Below, piece after piece: positions 27,111 through 35,741 of a stretch of DNA of 64,000 bases; positions within the stretch are counted from its first letter, which is position 1, and each line of letters begins with the position of its first letter. The notes below the pieces were generated by a model. The model ran no database searches and was not told the DNA's origin. It saw only the letters and a list, made by a program, of their open reading frames with translations. The DNA comes from Aestuariibaculum sp. M13 (GTDB lineage: Bacteria; Bacteroidota; Bacteroidia; Flavobacteriales; Flavobacteriaceae), in assembly GCF_024723255.1 (NCBI RefSeq), contig NZ_JANIAC010000001.1, forward strand, positions 1,565,548 through 1,629,547. Direction: 5' to 3'. The translations under genes and the position numbers were made by a program.

Positions 27111-28112
27111 CTAATCCAGTTTCTCGGTTAACTTCTTAAATACCTTTTTAGGGTCTTTGTTTTCGTAAAGCACTTCGTAAACCGCATTTATAATGGGTAA
27201 CTTTGTTTTGCTTTTGTTTTTTTCGTTTAGTAAGTGTGCACTTTTTGTAGCGTAGTATCCTTCAGCCACCATACTCATTTCCATTTGAGCCGATTTTACG
27301 GTGTAACCTTTTCCAATCATATTACCAAACATGCGGTTTCTGGAAAAAATAGAATACCCGGTTACCAGTAAATCGCCGAGGTAAGCTGAGTTGTTAATGT
27401 TACGTTTCATTTTGTGCATCTTTTTAATAAAACGTTTCATCTCTCTAATCGAGTTACTCATTAAAACAGACTGAAAGTTGTCTCCATATCCCAAGCCATG
27501 CGCAATACCTGCAGCAATGGCGTAAATGTTTTTCAGCATAACTGCATATTCAACTCCAACAACATCGTCGTTAACCTTTGTTTTTATATAATCGCTAGAT
27601 AGGTTTTTTGCAATGGATTTTGCTTTACCAGTATCTGCACAAGAAATGGTTAAGTACGATAAACGCTCCAGAGCGACTTCTTCGGCGTGGCAAGGTCCAG
27701 CAATAACAGCGATGTTTTCAAAAGGAATATTATAGACATCATGAAAATGTTCACCAACCAGTAATCCGCTTTCAGGCATAATTCCTTTAACAGCAGAAAC
27801 AATAATTTTCTTTGAAATATCGATGTTTAATTTTTCAAGTTCACTGTGCATAAATGCAGATGGAATAGCGAAGATTAATACATCGGCAAAAGCAGCAATT
27901 TCATTAATGTCGTTACTTATTTTTAACTGCTCTAAATGAAATTCAACCGAACTTAAATAATTAGGATTATGTTGCTCTTTTAGTAAGTGTTCTTTGGTGT
28001 ACACGCTACGCATATACCAACCAATTTCATCTAAATTTTCGCAAAGCATTTTAACAATAGCCGTTGCCCAGCTTCCAGCGCCAAACACCGCGTATTTTAA
28101 AGGTTTTTCCAT
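27111..28112 (-). CDS. gpsA: Glycerol-3-phosphate dehydrogenase [NAD(P)+]
   Basis: 333 residues, usual GpsA length. The Rossmann motif VFGAGSWATA (residues 9-18), substrate-site Lys in SAVKGIMPE, AGPCHAEEV, and VEYAVMLKNIYAIAAGIAHGLG are all present. It reduces dihydroxyacetone phosphate to sn-glycerol-3-phosphate for phospholipid synthesis in the cytosol. It is a single gene with a TAnnTTTG box (28139-28146, minus strand) just upstream. Confidence 0.95.
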   Translation of the reverse strand: MEKPLKYAVFGAGSWATAIVKMLCENLDEIGWYMRSVYTKEHLLKEQHNPNYLSSVEFHLEQLKISNDINEIAAFADVLIFAIPSAFMHSELEKLNIDISKKIIVSAVKGIMPESGLLVGEHFHDVYNIPFENIAVIAGPCHAEEVALERLSYLTISCADTGKAKSIAKNLSSDYIKTKVNDDVVGVEYAVMLKNIYAIAAGIAHGLGYGDNFQSVLMSNSIREMKRFIKKMHKMKRNINNSAYLGDLLVTGYSIFSRNRMFGNMIGKGYTVKSAQMEMSMVAEGYYATKSAHLLNEKNKSKTKLPIINAVYEVLYENKDPKKVFKKLTEKLD

Positions 28113-28138
28113 GAAAAGTTTAAATGTTTAATACTGAG

Positions 28139-28146
28139 CAAAAGTA
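28139..28146 (-). promoter_or_regulatory. Minus-7 promoter box of gpsA
   Basis: On the minus strand the sequence reads TACTTTTG, an exact TAnnTTTG match, 26 bases before the gpsA start. Confidence 0.5.
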
Positions 28147-28239
28147 CACAAAATATTCATTGTAGGGATGTGAAGAAATTATTAAACAATTTTTTTGGCA
28201 CGCGTTTTGAAACTCTAAAGTCAGTAACTCAAAAAACGA

Positions 28240-29190
28240 ATGACTATGAAGACTGTAAAATTACTTTTAAGCTTTGCGCTAATATCAACACTTTTCACAT
28301 CCTGTTATCAGGAAACAGTAATAGTGGAAGAAGAACCAGGAATATCGTTAAATCAATTATTAAATTCTTACGAATTATGGTATGTCGATATCAATAGTAC
28401 TGCTGGTTACGGTACGACACCGTTTTTACAAAAAGCATTTACCATATCGTTTAGAAATGGCGTAGTGTATGCCAATAATAATATTGTAGGTTTAGGTGAA
28501 AGCGGAAATGGCTTCGGAATTGATATTGGAGAATATGATACTTATGATATGATTTTAGATGTGAATCATGATATTGATGGTTTTGAAACTTTTGATGTCT
28601 ATCAAATAGATAACAATACTATAGAATTGTATAACCCGAATAATAAAACCTCTTATTTTTTAGATGGCTATCAACGAAGCAATTTCGATTACGATTTTGT
28701 GTTCTACGATAACATTCATTATTTTTTACAGGAATACGATGCCTGGGAAAAGACGTATACCAGTGATTTCGGAGCTTTAAATGAATTTGATAATGAAAAC
28801 TTTTTACAATTTTTAGCAGGAGGTAATGATTCAGAATTTAGAAGTTCGCAAGATAACTCAGGTACTAGTGTCAATAATTTAATCTGGGATTACACCGGTA
28901 TCTATGGTGTAGGTGATGTTGCCGGAGATATGTACCTTAAAACTTTAACATTAGATTATGATTATTTCGACAATGAATATTTCGAATTGAGCGTTATAAA
29001 TGACAGTAAGATAGAGTTGTATCATCCATCTTCGCAATCGGTTTACCAATTCACAGGGCGTGGATACATTCAATATTTAAAAACAGCAGACACAAAAGGC
29101 AAAACGACAACAACTTCTGAAACCTCAGAAAAAATGCGTAAGCCTAGAAAAGATAAGGTAGAAAACCCGAGAACAAGTACAAGGGGATAA
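28240..29190 (+). CDS. Hypothetical lipoprotein, Asp/Tyr-rich
   Basis: 316 residues; ATGs at 28240 and 28246 are both possible, the second giving a tidier signal MKTVKLLLSFALISTLFTSC. After the lipobox Cys (about residue 22) come two similar halves. Each has a SxELWYVD or DAWEKTYTSD opening, a FTISFRNGVVYANN or FLQFLAGGNDSEF middle, and an (I/S)KIELY(N/H)P(N/S)xxxxYxF segment; this suggests an internal duplication with lipocalin-like beta strands. The C-terminus is low-complexity Thr/Ser/Lys. It is divergent from gpsA. Function is unknown. Confidence 0.75.
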   Translation: MTMKTVKLLLSFALISTLFTSCYQETVIVEEEPGISLNQLLNSYELWYVDINSTAGYGTTPFLQKAFTISFRNGVVYANNNIVGLGESGNGFGIDIGEYDTYDMILDVNHDIDGFETFDVYQIDNNTIELYNPNNKTSYFLDGYQRSNFDYDFVFYDNIHYFLQEYDAWEKTYTSDFGALNEFDNENFLQFLAGGNDSEFRSSQDNSGTSVNNLIWDYTGIYGVGDVAGDMYLKTLTLDYDYFDNEYFELSVINDSKIELYHPSSQSVYQFTGRGYIQYLKTADTKGKTTTTSETSEKMRKPRKDKVENPRTSTRG

Positions 29191-29220
29191 AAATTTTGGT
29201 TGGTTATTTAGTAGTAAGAG

Positions 29221-29250
29221 ACCGCTTTAAAGAGACTTTCTTTAAGCGGT
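29221..29250. terminator. Terminator between converging lipoprotein and 253-aa genes
   Basis: ACCGCTTTAAAG (29221-29232) pairs with CTTTAAGCGGT (29240-29250), with one bulged base, followed by a T-rich run (TTCTTTGTTTTTT) on the plus side. The stem overlaps the last codons of the minus-strand gene, so it serves the plus-strand transcript best. Confidence 0.65.
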
Positions 29251-30003
29251 TTCTTTGTTTTTTAGCAGTAATTTCAAATATTTTAATTTGGCCTCAGTTA
29301 ACGGAGAATGTGTATCGATGTTTAAGTTGCAATTTTTCAATTTGATGTTTAAGGAATTAATTTCTTGAACTAAATTTTTTAATGCAGTATAATATGCGGA
29401 AATTATATTCATTATTAGTTTTTTATAGAATTCATTAAGTTTCTCATCATAACTTGTAAGAATTTCATTTAAGGAAGGCTCATTTCCGATTTTGTGAATA
29501 AAAAGTTTCGCTTTTTTTAATCCATTCCGTTTAGGATATTCTTCTATTTGTTTATCTAAATATTCGTTGAAAAAAAAGGTGTTAAATGACTCAAATCTTT
29601 TTTGTTCAAGTTGGTTATATTTTAATTTAGAAATTAGAGGTATATGGTCTTGATGGACTAAGTAGTTTCTTAATTCCTTCATAAAGCAATGAAAATCATT
29701 TTCTAAAAAAGACTTTTCTTTATCAAAGTATTCTAAAAATGATCTCGCACTTGTTATTGTATTATGTAAATCTTTGATTATCTTTTTTTGAAAGTGAGCT
29801 CTTTTTTGATTATTACTGGTGATAGTTTCAATATCGTTATAATTTGATTTTAGATTTCTTTTTAAAAGGCGATAGTTTTCTCTATAAATAAAAAATGAAA
29901 TTTGAATATTAAAAATACCCTGAACGATTTTGAGTTCGTTTGACGATTCTCGAAAATCTTCAGTTTCTCTGAGAATTGTTAATATTTGGCGTGAAGAACA
30001 CAT
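29242..30003 (-). CDS. Hypothetical protein, 253 aa, behind nadD
   Basis: The ATG at 30001-30003 is 1 base past the nadD stop; an earlier in-frame ATG at 30030 would overlap nadD and is less likely. The protein is soluble and strongly helical, rich in Lys, Asn, Leu and Phe (KKIIKDLHNTITSARSFLEY, LRNYLVHQDHIPLI). The helical pattern with R-N-Y-x-x-H recalls HEPN-like or AbiV-type helical proteins only faintly, so no family is claimed. Its AT-richer codons and position at the end of a housekeeping operon suggest a recent arrival. It is probably translated by coupling to nadD. Confidence 0.65.
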   Translation of the reverse strand: MCSSRQILTILRETEDFRESSNELKIVQGIFNIQISFFIYRENYRLLKRNLKSNYNDIETITSNNQKRAHFQKKIIKDLHNTITSARSFLEYFDKEKSFLENDFHCFMKELRNYLVHQDHIPLISKLKYNQLEQKRFESFNTFFFNEYLDKQIEEYPKRNGLKKAKLFIHKIGNEPSLNEILTSYDEKLNEFYKKLIMNIISAYYTALKNLVQEINSLNIKLKNCNLNIDTHSPLTEAKLKYLKLLLKNKETA

Positions 30004-30004
30004 T

Positions 30005-30583
30005 TTACCTGTAAAAAAGCATATCATCAATATGTTCCCAAACGTGTGTCGGTAACATAGGCTTTACATTTTTGCCTTCTTTTATAGACTTTCTAATAAA
30101 GGTTGAAGATAATTCCATTACCGGGGCATCGATATGATGAATTTTAGGGTGGTTATCGAAAATTGTCGTTTGCTGTTCGCCCGAAATTCTTGGGTACACA
30201 TAAATGTGATGGTTCTCTAAAATAACCTGATAGTTTTTCCACTTATGGAAGCTTTTTAAATTGTCTTCACCCATAAGTAAAGCAAATTCATGCTTCGGAT
30301 ATTTTTCCTGTAAGTGTACCAGTGTGTTTACGGTATAATTGGGTTGAGGTAGATTGAACTCAATATCGCAAGGTTTAAGTTTGTCGTAATCTTTAGTGGC
30401 ACGATGCACCAGTTCTAACCGATCGAAGTTATCGAGTAAACTACTTTTGTTTTTAAAAGGATTGTGGGGTGTTACTACAAACCAGACTTCATCTAAATCG
30501 CTGTGTTCTGCAATGTGGTTGGCAATAATTAAATGTCCGACGTGTATAGGGTTAAACGATCCAAAATACAATCCGATTTTCAT
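30005..30583 (-). CDS. nadD: Nicotinate-nucleotide adenylyltransferase
   Basis: 192 residues. The nucleotidyltransferase motif GSFNPIHVGHLIIA (residues 8-21, with the HxGH signature) and the late SSTFIRKSIKEG (ISSTxIR-like) are complete. It converts nicotinate mononucleotide and ATP to deamido-NAD in NAD biosynthesis. It lies downstream of gmk, but a terminator at 30617-30645 separates them, so it may have its own promoter. Confidence 0.95.
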   Translation of the reverse strand: MKIGLYFGSFNPIHVGHLIIANHIAEHSDLDEVWFVVTPHNPFKNKSSLLDNFDRLELVHRATKDYDKLKPCDIEFNLPQPNYTVNTLVHLQEKYPKHEFALLMGEDNLKSFHKWKNYQVILENHHIYVYPRISGEQQTTIFDNHPKIHHIDAPVMELSSTFIRKSIKEGKNVKPMLPTHVWEHIDDMLFYR

Positions 30584-30616
30584 AGTGTAAGTACTGTGTT
30601 TTTTATGGTTTTAAAA

Positions 30617-30645
30617 ACGCCATAACTACAGGGTAATTATGGCGT
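30617..30645 (-). terminator. Rho-independent terminator after gmk
   Basis: ACGCCATAA (30617-30625) and TTATGGCGT (30637-30645) form a perfect 9-bp stem. Read on the minus strand it is followed directly by TTTTT, so it ends transcripts coming from gmk. Confidence 0.8.
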
Positions 30646-30654
30646 GATATTGTT

Positions 30655-31227
30655 TTACGATTTAATGAAGTCTCTAACCAGTTTTTCGGCTTCTTCTAGA
30701 GCGTGCTCCAAGGTGTCGTTAACTACTATTTTATCGAAAAGTGGTGCGGTTGCCAATTCAGCAGAAGCTTTCGAAACGCGCATGCTTATCTTTTCTTCAC
30801 TTTCGGTTTTACGGTTTTTTAAACGAATTTTTAATTCGTCGATGCTTGGCGGTTTTACGAAAAGTGCTAAAGTTTGCTCAGGGAATTTTCGTTTTATGCG
30901 TAATCCACCTGATACATCGATATCGAAAATAACGTGTTTACCCATAGCCCAGATACGCTCGACTTCACTTTTTAAAGTCCCGTAAAAATTATCGCGGTAT
31001 ACTTCTTCCCACTCTAAAAAATCTTCGTTTTTAATGTGTTTTTTAAAGTCTTCAAGCGATAAAAAGTAGTAGTCTTTGCCATCTACTTCGTTGCCTCGTC
31101 TTTCACGGGATGTTGCCGATATTGAAAATTCTAAATTTAAATCTTCAATACCTAATAAGTGTTTTACTATGGTTGTTTTTCCTGAACCCGATGGTGCAGA
31201 AAATACAATAAGTTTACCTTGATTCAA
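30655..31227 (-). CDS. gmk: Guanylate kinase
   Basis: 190 residues. P-loop FSAPSGSGKTTIV is at about residues 8-20. The GMP-binding region SATSRERRGNEVDGKDYYFL and FDIDVSGGLRIKRKFP are typical. It phosphorylates GMP to GDP in the cytosol. It is located between YicC and nadD on the same strand, an order common in Bacteroidota; the gap to YicC is 21 bp. Confidence 0.96.
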   Translation of the reverse strand: MNQGKLIVFSAPSGSGKTTIVKHLLGIEDLNLEFSISATSRERRGNEVDGKDYYFLSLEDFKKHIKNEDFLEWEEVYRDNFYGTLKSEVERIWAMGKHVIFDIDVSGGLRIKRKFPEQTLALFVKPPSIDELKIRLKNRKTESEEKISMRVSKASAELATAPLFDKIVVNDTLEHALEEAEKLVRDFIKS

Positions 31228-31248
31228 TGTTATTGTGTTTAGGTATTA

Positions 31249-32106
31249 TTATAATACGTTTAATAATTGTTCTTTAATTTTTTCCAGTTCGTCTTTCATC
31301 TGTACGACTAACTGCTGCATTGGTGCATAGTTACTTTTTGAACCAATAGTATTGATTTCACGGCCCATTTCCTGAGAGATGAAGCCTAATTTTTTTCCGT
31401 TGGAGTCTTCGGAATTGATAGATTCTGTAAAGTAGTTTAAGTGGTTTTTTAAACGTACTTTTTCTTCGGTAATGTCGAATTTCTCAATGTAATACACCAA
31501 TTCCTGTTCGAAACGGTTTTCATCGTATTTCTCTTTTAATTCTTCAACACCTTTTAATAAACGTTCACGAACCCCTTGAACACGCTCCGGATCCATCGCT
31601 ATTACCTGTTCAAGAATACTATCTATAGTTGCTACCCTAGAGTTAAAATCCTGTTCTAAAACTTTTCCTTCGTCTAGTCTGTGATTGTTTAAATCGTCTA
31701 CCGCTTTATGAATTTCAGCTTCTATTAGTTGCCATTCGTTTTCGTCAATTTCTTCACGCACGGTATTTAAAGCATCAGGAAAACGCACCGCCATTTTAAG
31801 TAATTCAATGTCGTTACCATCAACCACTTGTCGTAGTTGTTCCATATATTGTTTAACAACAGGTGTATTGATTTGCGTTGAAGTGTCTTCGGCAGTGGCT
31901 TCTACATATATAGAGAAATCTACTTTACCGCGTTCTAACTTATCAGCCAGAAGTTTTCTAATAGACAATTCTTTTTCTCTATATATAGATGGCATTCTTG
32001 CGTTTAAATCTAAATTTTTGCTGTTAAGAGATTTTAACTCAATAGTTACCTTTTTTGTAGGCAATTGCAAAACCGATTTACCGTAGCCTGTCATTGAATA
32101 TATCAT
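31249..32106 (-). CDS. YicC/YloC-family endoribonuclease
   Basis: 285 residues from the ATG at 32104-32106; a TTG two codons earlier is less likely. The hallmark start MIYSMTGYGKS, the middle LKSLNSKNLDLNARMPSIYR, and the C-terminal KKLGFISQEMGREINTIGSK are family-diagnostic. E. coli YicC is an RNase acting on a small RNA; the role here is inferred from that. It is first in a cluster with gmk. Confidence 0.92.
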   Translation of the reverse strand: MIYSMTGYGKSVLQLPTKKVTIELKSLNSKNLDLNARMPSIYREKELSIRKLLADKLERGKVDFSIYVEATAEDTSTQINTPVVKQYMEQLRQVVDGNDIELLKMAVRFPDALNTVREEIDENEWQLIEAEIHKAVDDLNNHRLDEGKVLEQDFNSRVATIDSILEQVIAMDPERVQGVRERLLKGVEELKEKYDENRFEQELVYYIEKFDITEEKVRLKNHLNYFTESINSEDSNGKKLGFISQEMGREINTIGSKSNYAPMQQLVVQMKDELEKIKEQLLNVL

Positions 32107-32277
32107 AAACAAAGTGTTTTAAAGGGTACAAAGGTATGTAATTTAACTTTTAGATGTTTAAATTGTGTTTGCAGTAAAATTGGTTTTATGCAGTTGTGTA
32201 AAACTGAGGGTTTAATTAATCTTGATTTTTCGTATCTTTAGTAGGAAAGCCCCTTGTGAATTTTTTATTCATAATTC

Positions 32278-34182
32278 ATGAAAACTAATAATATTAAAGC
32301 AGTTTCTAGAGAAGAGGGTTTTGTAAATAAGCTCAAAGGTATAGTATTAGATAACTTGAAAAATGAGCAATTTGGAGTTGAAGATTTATCAAAGGAATCG
32401 GGTTATAGTCGTTCTCAGCTTTATCGTAAAATTAAATTGATTAATGGTAAATCCATTAGCAAATTTGTTCGTGATATACGTTTAGAGGAAGCTTTGAAAC
32501 TTATAGTTAAAAGCGCTTTGAGTATTTCTGAAATTGCTTATGAAGTGGGATTTAGTAGTCCGAATTATTTCAGCCGATGTTTTCATGAAAAATATAATTA
32601 TACGCCTTTGGAAGTGCGGTATATGGCAGATAATGAAGGTAAGAATAAAATTCTGCAAAAGTTTATTGCTCCTAAAAGAGGACAGATTAGAAAGAAGAAG
32701 GTTTATTATCTTCCAATTACAAAAAGACATTATATTGTTTGGATTATATTTTCATTAATTGTTGTGTTTGTTTTTACTGCTCTTGTAAAGGATAATAGTA
32801 AGAACCAATTGCATAAACCAGTATTGAAACATGCTTACACCTTTGAAAATGGAGTAGCTAATGATGTTGTTGGAGATGCAGACGGAATTATTAGAGGTGA
32901 TGGTGAGATTGTAAATGGATTATTTATAACAGATGAACAGGGGGAGTATTTAGAACTGCCTGGTAAAAAAATAAGAATTAATGAATACTCAGCGATAACT
33001 TTAGAGGCTTATGTAATTGCAGGAAAGGGTAATGGAACCTGGACAATGGTATCATACTTTGGTGATAGACAGAATGAAATTGGTGTTAATTATATTTATC
33101 AAACTTTAGTCAATAATGGGAACAGTGGATCTACCATTTCATGCTTAAATTATAAGGATCCATGGGCAACAGGGAGCAATATTTACTCGCCGAGTATTGA
33201 GGATGATGAGTTTCATCATATTGTAACAACTTATGATAACAATGAGATGAAATATTATTTAGATGGAAGTGTAGTCAGTATTCGTCCTTCCCTAAATTCA
33301 GATAACCTCATAAAAAATTTAAGTAACAAGCTTGCTTATTTAGGTAAATCAGGATTCTCACAAGACCAAACATGGTTCGGCGCTATAGATACATTCAATA
33401 TTTATGAGGGTATACTTGATGAGGAAACTATTAGAAATTCAGCAAAAAAATATGTAAACCGCATATTGCAAGACAATAGTGTTCATGTTCCGAAACCTGT
33501 GTTAAAGCATTCGTATACGTTTGAAGACGGAACAACCAATGATGTTATTGGGAATGCTAATGGAATAATTAAAGGAGATGTAGAGATTATAGATGGTTTG
33601 TTTGTTACAAATTCTTCAGGAGAATATTTAGAACTACCTGGAGAGGAATTAAAGATTAATGAATATGCTTCGATTACATTGGAGACTTTTATTTTAGCAG
33701 GTAAAAATAATAATGCACTCTACACTACACTAGCTTACTTTGGAAATGTAAGGGGGAATAATGGGGTTGATTATATAGGGATGACAGCAAAGCATAATCA
33801 AAGGAGTGGCGTAGTTTTGTCATGTAAAAATTATTCATCCCGACCATGGTTAACGACTATTGGGATATTATCTGATGAATTAATAGATGGTAAATATCAT
33901 CATATGGTGATTACATTTGATAATAATTTTCTGAAATTTTACATTGATGGGGTTTTAGAGGATGCACGAATAAACCTTCGTAAAAAATCTAACATCATTG
34001 CAAATATTAGTGATAAACTTGCCTATTTGTGTTATTCGGGATATAGTAATCCAGGAGATCAAACTTGGTTTGGAGCTATTGATACATTTAATATCTACGA
34101 AGGTGTTTTAGATGCTGAAACTATTGCAAATACAGCAAAGCAATATTTAAAGGATTCGAAAAGAAAAGAACAGCTAAAGTAA
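32278..34182 (+). CDS. Membrane-bound AraC-type regulator with two LamG-like periplasmic domains
   Basis: 634 residues. Residues about 15-115 are a full AraC DNA-binding domain with both helix-turn-helices (FGVEDLSKESGYSRSQLYRK and LSISEIAYEVGFSSPNYFSR). A basic linker (about 134-150) and one membrane helix (HYIVWIIFSLIVVFVFTALV, about 151-170) follow. Two homologous concanavalin/LamG-like jelly-roll domains come next (about 182-395 and 405-622), each starting KPVLKH(A/S)YTFE and ending DQTWFGAIDTFNIYEG. The predicted topology puts DNA binding in the cytoplasm and the lectin-like domains in the periplasm. This is a one-component transmembrane regulator, possibly of glycan sensing; the ligand is unknown. 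Monocistronic. Confidence 0.85.
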   Translation: MKTNNIKAVSREEGFVNKLKGIVLDNLKNEQFGVEDLSKESGYSRSQLYRKIKLINGKSISKFVRDIRLEEALKLIVKSALSISEIAYEVGFSSPNYFSRCFHEKYNYTPLEVRYMADNEGKNKILQKFIAPKRGQIRKKKVYYLPITKRHYIVWIIFSLIVVFVFTALVKDNSKNQLHKPVLKHAYTFENGVANDVVGDADGIIRGDGEIVNGLFITDEQGEYLELPGKKIRINEYSAITLEAYVIAGKGNGTWTMVSYFGDRQNEIGVNYIYQTLVNNGNSGSTISCLNYKDPWATGSNIYSPSIEDDEFHHIVTTYDNNEMKYYLDGSVVSIRPSLNSDNLIKNLSNKLAYLGKSGFSQDQTWFGAIDTFNIYEGILDEETIRNSAKKYVNRILQDNSVHVPKPVLKHSYTFEDGTTNDVIGNANGIIKGDVEIIDGLFVTNSSGEYLELPGEELKINEYASITLETFILAGKNNNALYTTLAYFGNVRGNNGVDYIGMTAKHNQRSGVVLSCKNYSSRPWLTTIGILSDELIDGKYHHMVITFDNNFLKFYIDGVLEDARINLRKKSNIIANISDKLAYLCYSGYSNPGDQTWFGAIDTFNIYEGVLDAETIANTAKQYLKDSKRKEQLK

Positions 34183-34250
34183 TGATTGACGATATATAGC
34201 TTAGGCAATAAGCATTACTGCTGTTCTCTTGTTTTATAAAAAGTTTTTCT

Positions 34251-34682
34251 TTACTTTATTCTTATGTATTCTTCATAAATTTTCCATACTGGTTTTTCTT
34301 CTCCTTCATTTTCAATAGGGCCTTCAATAGTCCAGATATCTCCTTTTATGGTGCTTTTAAAAGAAAATGATTTACCGATAAGAGAAGGGTCCGAAAAGTA
34401 TTTTAGATGTTCTGTATAAATGTTTCCTCTAAACGTGTATTCGCCACCGTTAAACATGCTGTTTTGAATAGAGTCTGCCTGAACAATGGTGGCAAAGTGT
34501 GTTTTGTTTATTATTTTCACCATGTTTATCATGTCGTCTCCTGTAGCTGTATAGGTTGTGTCTGGAAGGATATATAATTGCTTAACCGATTTCCAAGTGC
34601 CTTCTAAGGAAGGTTGAGCAAATGCGAATGTTAGGAATCCTAATGAGAATATAAGGGTGATTATAGCTGATTTCGATTTCAT
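34251..34682 (-). CDS. Small secreted protein, lipocalin-like
   Basis: 143 residues. The signal peptide ends at FAFAQ (about residue 22). The mature part begins SLEGTWKSVKQLYI and predicts a beta-barrel of the lipocalin-like kind often found in Bacteroidota (GxW at the start, SFSFKSTIKGDIWTIEG near the end). No specific family or ligand can be named. It is 46 bp downstream of the 190-aa gene on the same strand, so they are probably one operon. Confidence 0.65.
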   Translation of the reverse strand: MKSKSAIITLIFSLGFLTFAFAQPSLEGTWKSVKQLYILPDTTYTATGDDMINMVKIINKTHFATIVQADSIQNSMFNGGEYTFRGNIYTEHLKYFSDPSLIGKSFSFKSTIKGDIWTIEGPIENEGEEKPVWKIYEEYIRIK

Positions 34683-34728
34683 AATGTTTTGTTTTAGAGT
34701 GAAATAGATTTTGATTTTTGTAAAAAAA

Positions 34729-35301
34729 TTAATCAGATAAATTAAAAGTTAGTTTTTGAGAATTGTCAGCATTTATCAAATCAACCATATATCTAGATCG
34801 TGGTTTGTTTTCACTTTTTTCATAAATAAACAGAAGTGATGATTTTGAGGTAGACCAATTAGGGTGTGTAGAAAGTAATTTATCTTTAACATCTAGCGGA
34901 GGATAAATGTTTTTATATGTTTCATAGGTTTCAATTATTTGTCCATCTTTATTAAAAACGATTACAGCTTTCGAGTCTTTTAAACCTTGGACTATAGCTT
35001 TAAATTTATCACAACTAGGGCAGTCACTTTTTAATTTTTTAATGTCGTATTGGGCGATTAAACGTTGCACATCTATAATATTTTCGGGAATGTTATCTCC
35101 AAATATGAATGATAAATATTCCGTGGATTTATCTAAATACAGATTGTTTATAATTAAAGCTGATTTAGCATTTGAAATTTCTACTTCAGATAAAATGATA
35201 GCCTCCGCTATGGTTTCTGGGATAGCATCTTTAAAAAGAATAGTTTGAGAATAGGCAAGATTAGTAAGGCCTATAAACCAAATTAAAATTAATGTTTTCA
35301 T
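34729..35301 (-). CDS. Hypothetical secreted protein, 190 aa
   Basis: The signal peptide LIWFIGLTNLAYSQ is cleaved near residue 19. The mature protein has a CPSC motif (SDCPSCDKF, about residues 94-102) that could be a redox or metal pair, then AVIVFNKDGQIIETY. No family is recognised. It is the last host gene before the left boundary repeat of the integrated element, and a palindrome at 35334-35356 lies in its upstream region. Confidence 0.6.
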   Translation of the reverse strand: MKTLILIWFIGLTNLAYSQTILFKDAIPETIAEAIILSEVEISNAKSALIINNLYLDKSTEYLSFIFGDNIPENIIDVQRLIAQYDIKKLKSDCPSCDKFKAIVQGLKDSKAVIVFNKDGQIIETYETYKNIYPPLDVKDKLLSTHPNWSTSKSSLLFIYEKSENKPRSRYMVDLINADNSQKLTFNLSD

Positions 35302-35333
35302 GAGTTGATGTTTTTAGATTAGACGAATTGTGG

Positions 35334-35356
35334 TTGTACCATTTAAAGTGGTACAA
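35334..35356. promoter_or_regulatory. Perfect inverted repeat upstream of the 190-aa secreted protein gene
   Basis: TTGTACCA (35334-35341) and TGGTACAA (35349-35356) are separated by 7 bases, 33-55 bases before the minus-strand start. The spacing suits an operator or a leader hairpin; the binding protein is unknown. Confidence 0.4.
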
Positions 35357-35556
35357 TTTACTTTTATAAAAAGTGTTTGCAGTCCTAAATTGTCCATGAT
35401 AGAAAACATCGGATATATATTCTTAAGTTTTCAAAGAAAGGGTTTTGTAAAGTTTGTGAAAATTAACTTTCCTTGTTAGTACTTATGTTGCAAAAACATA
35501 TAATTTTTTTGTTGATTGGAGAAGTTAAAAAAAAAAGGAGTTTAGGAATGAAATAA

Positions 35557-35586
35557 AAAAACCTTTGAAAATATTTTCAAAGGTTT
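35557..35586 (-). terminator. Terminator next to the left att repeat (probably the ancestral tRNA-Leu terminator)
   Basis: A perfect 30-base palindrome (AAAACCTTTGAAAAT and its complement) followed on the minus strand by a T-rich run. It lies 4 bases from the left copy of the tRNA-Leu 3' end, in the same orientation as the terminator beyond the intact tRNA at 55634-55669. No gene here needs it, so it is best explained as the tRNA terminator displaced by insertion. Confidence 0.65.
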
Positions 35587-35590
35587 TTAA

Positions 35591-35607
35591 GTACTCAAGG
35601 TGGGAAT
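35591..35607. repeat. Left attachment-site repeat (copy of tRNA-Leu 3' end)
   Basis: GTACTCAAGGTGGGAAT is identical to 55672-55688, the 3' end of tRNA-Leu. The base after the repeat differs between the copies (T here, C in the tRNA). It lies 134 bp from the integrase start and bounds a 20.1-kb element. Confidence 0.85.
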
Positions 35608-35741
35608 TTTTAAGTTTAGAAGGGAAAAAATGAACCAACTAAAAGTTAATAATATCAAGGCTTTCCGGAGGTTTTTAATTTTGTTTTTTCCTTTTTTTAG
35701 TTAAATTTATCACATATTTGTTACTATTTTGTTACTGATTT

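Noticed and set aside
28170-28397. 75-aa plus-strand frame overlapping the lipoprotein gene start
   Set aside because: It lies in another frame across the signal peptide of the 316-aa lipoprotein and has no recognisable features.
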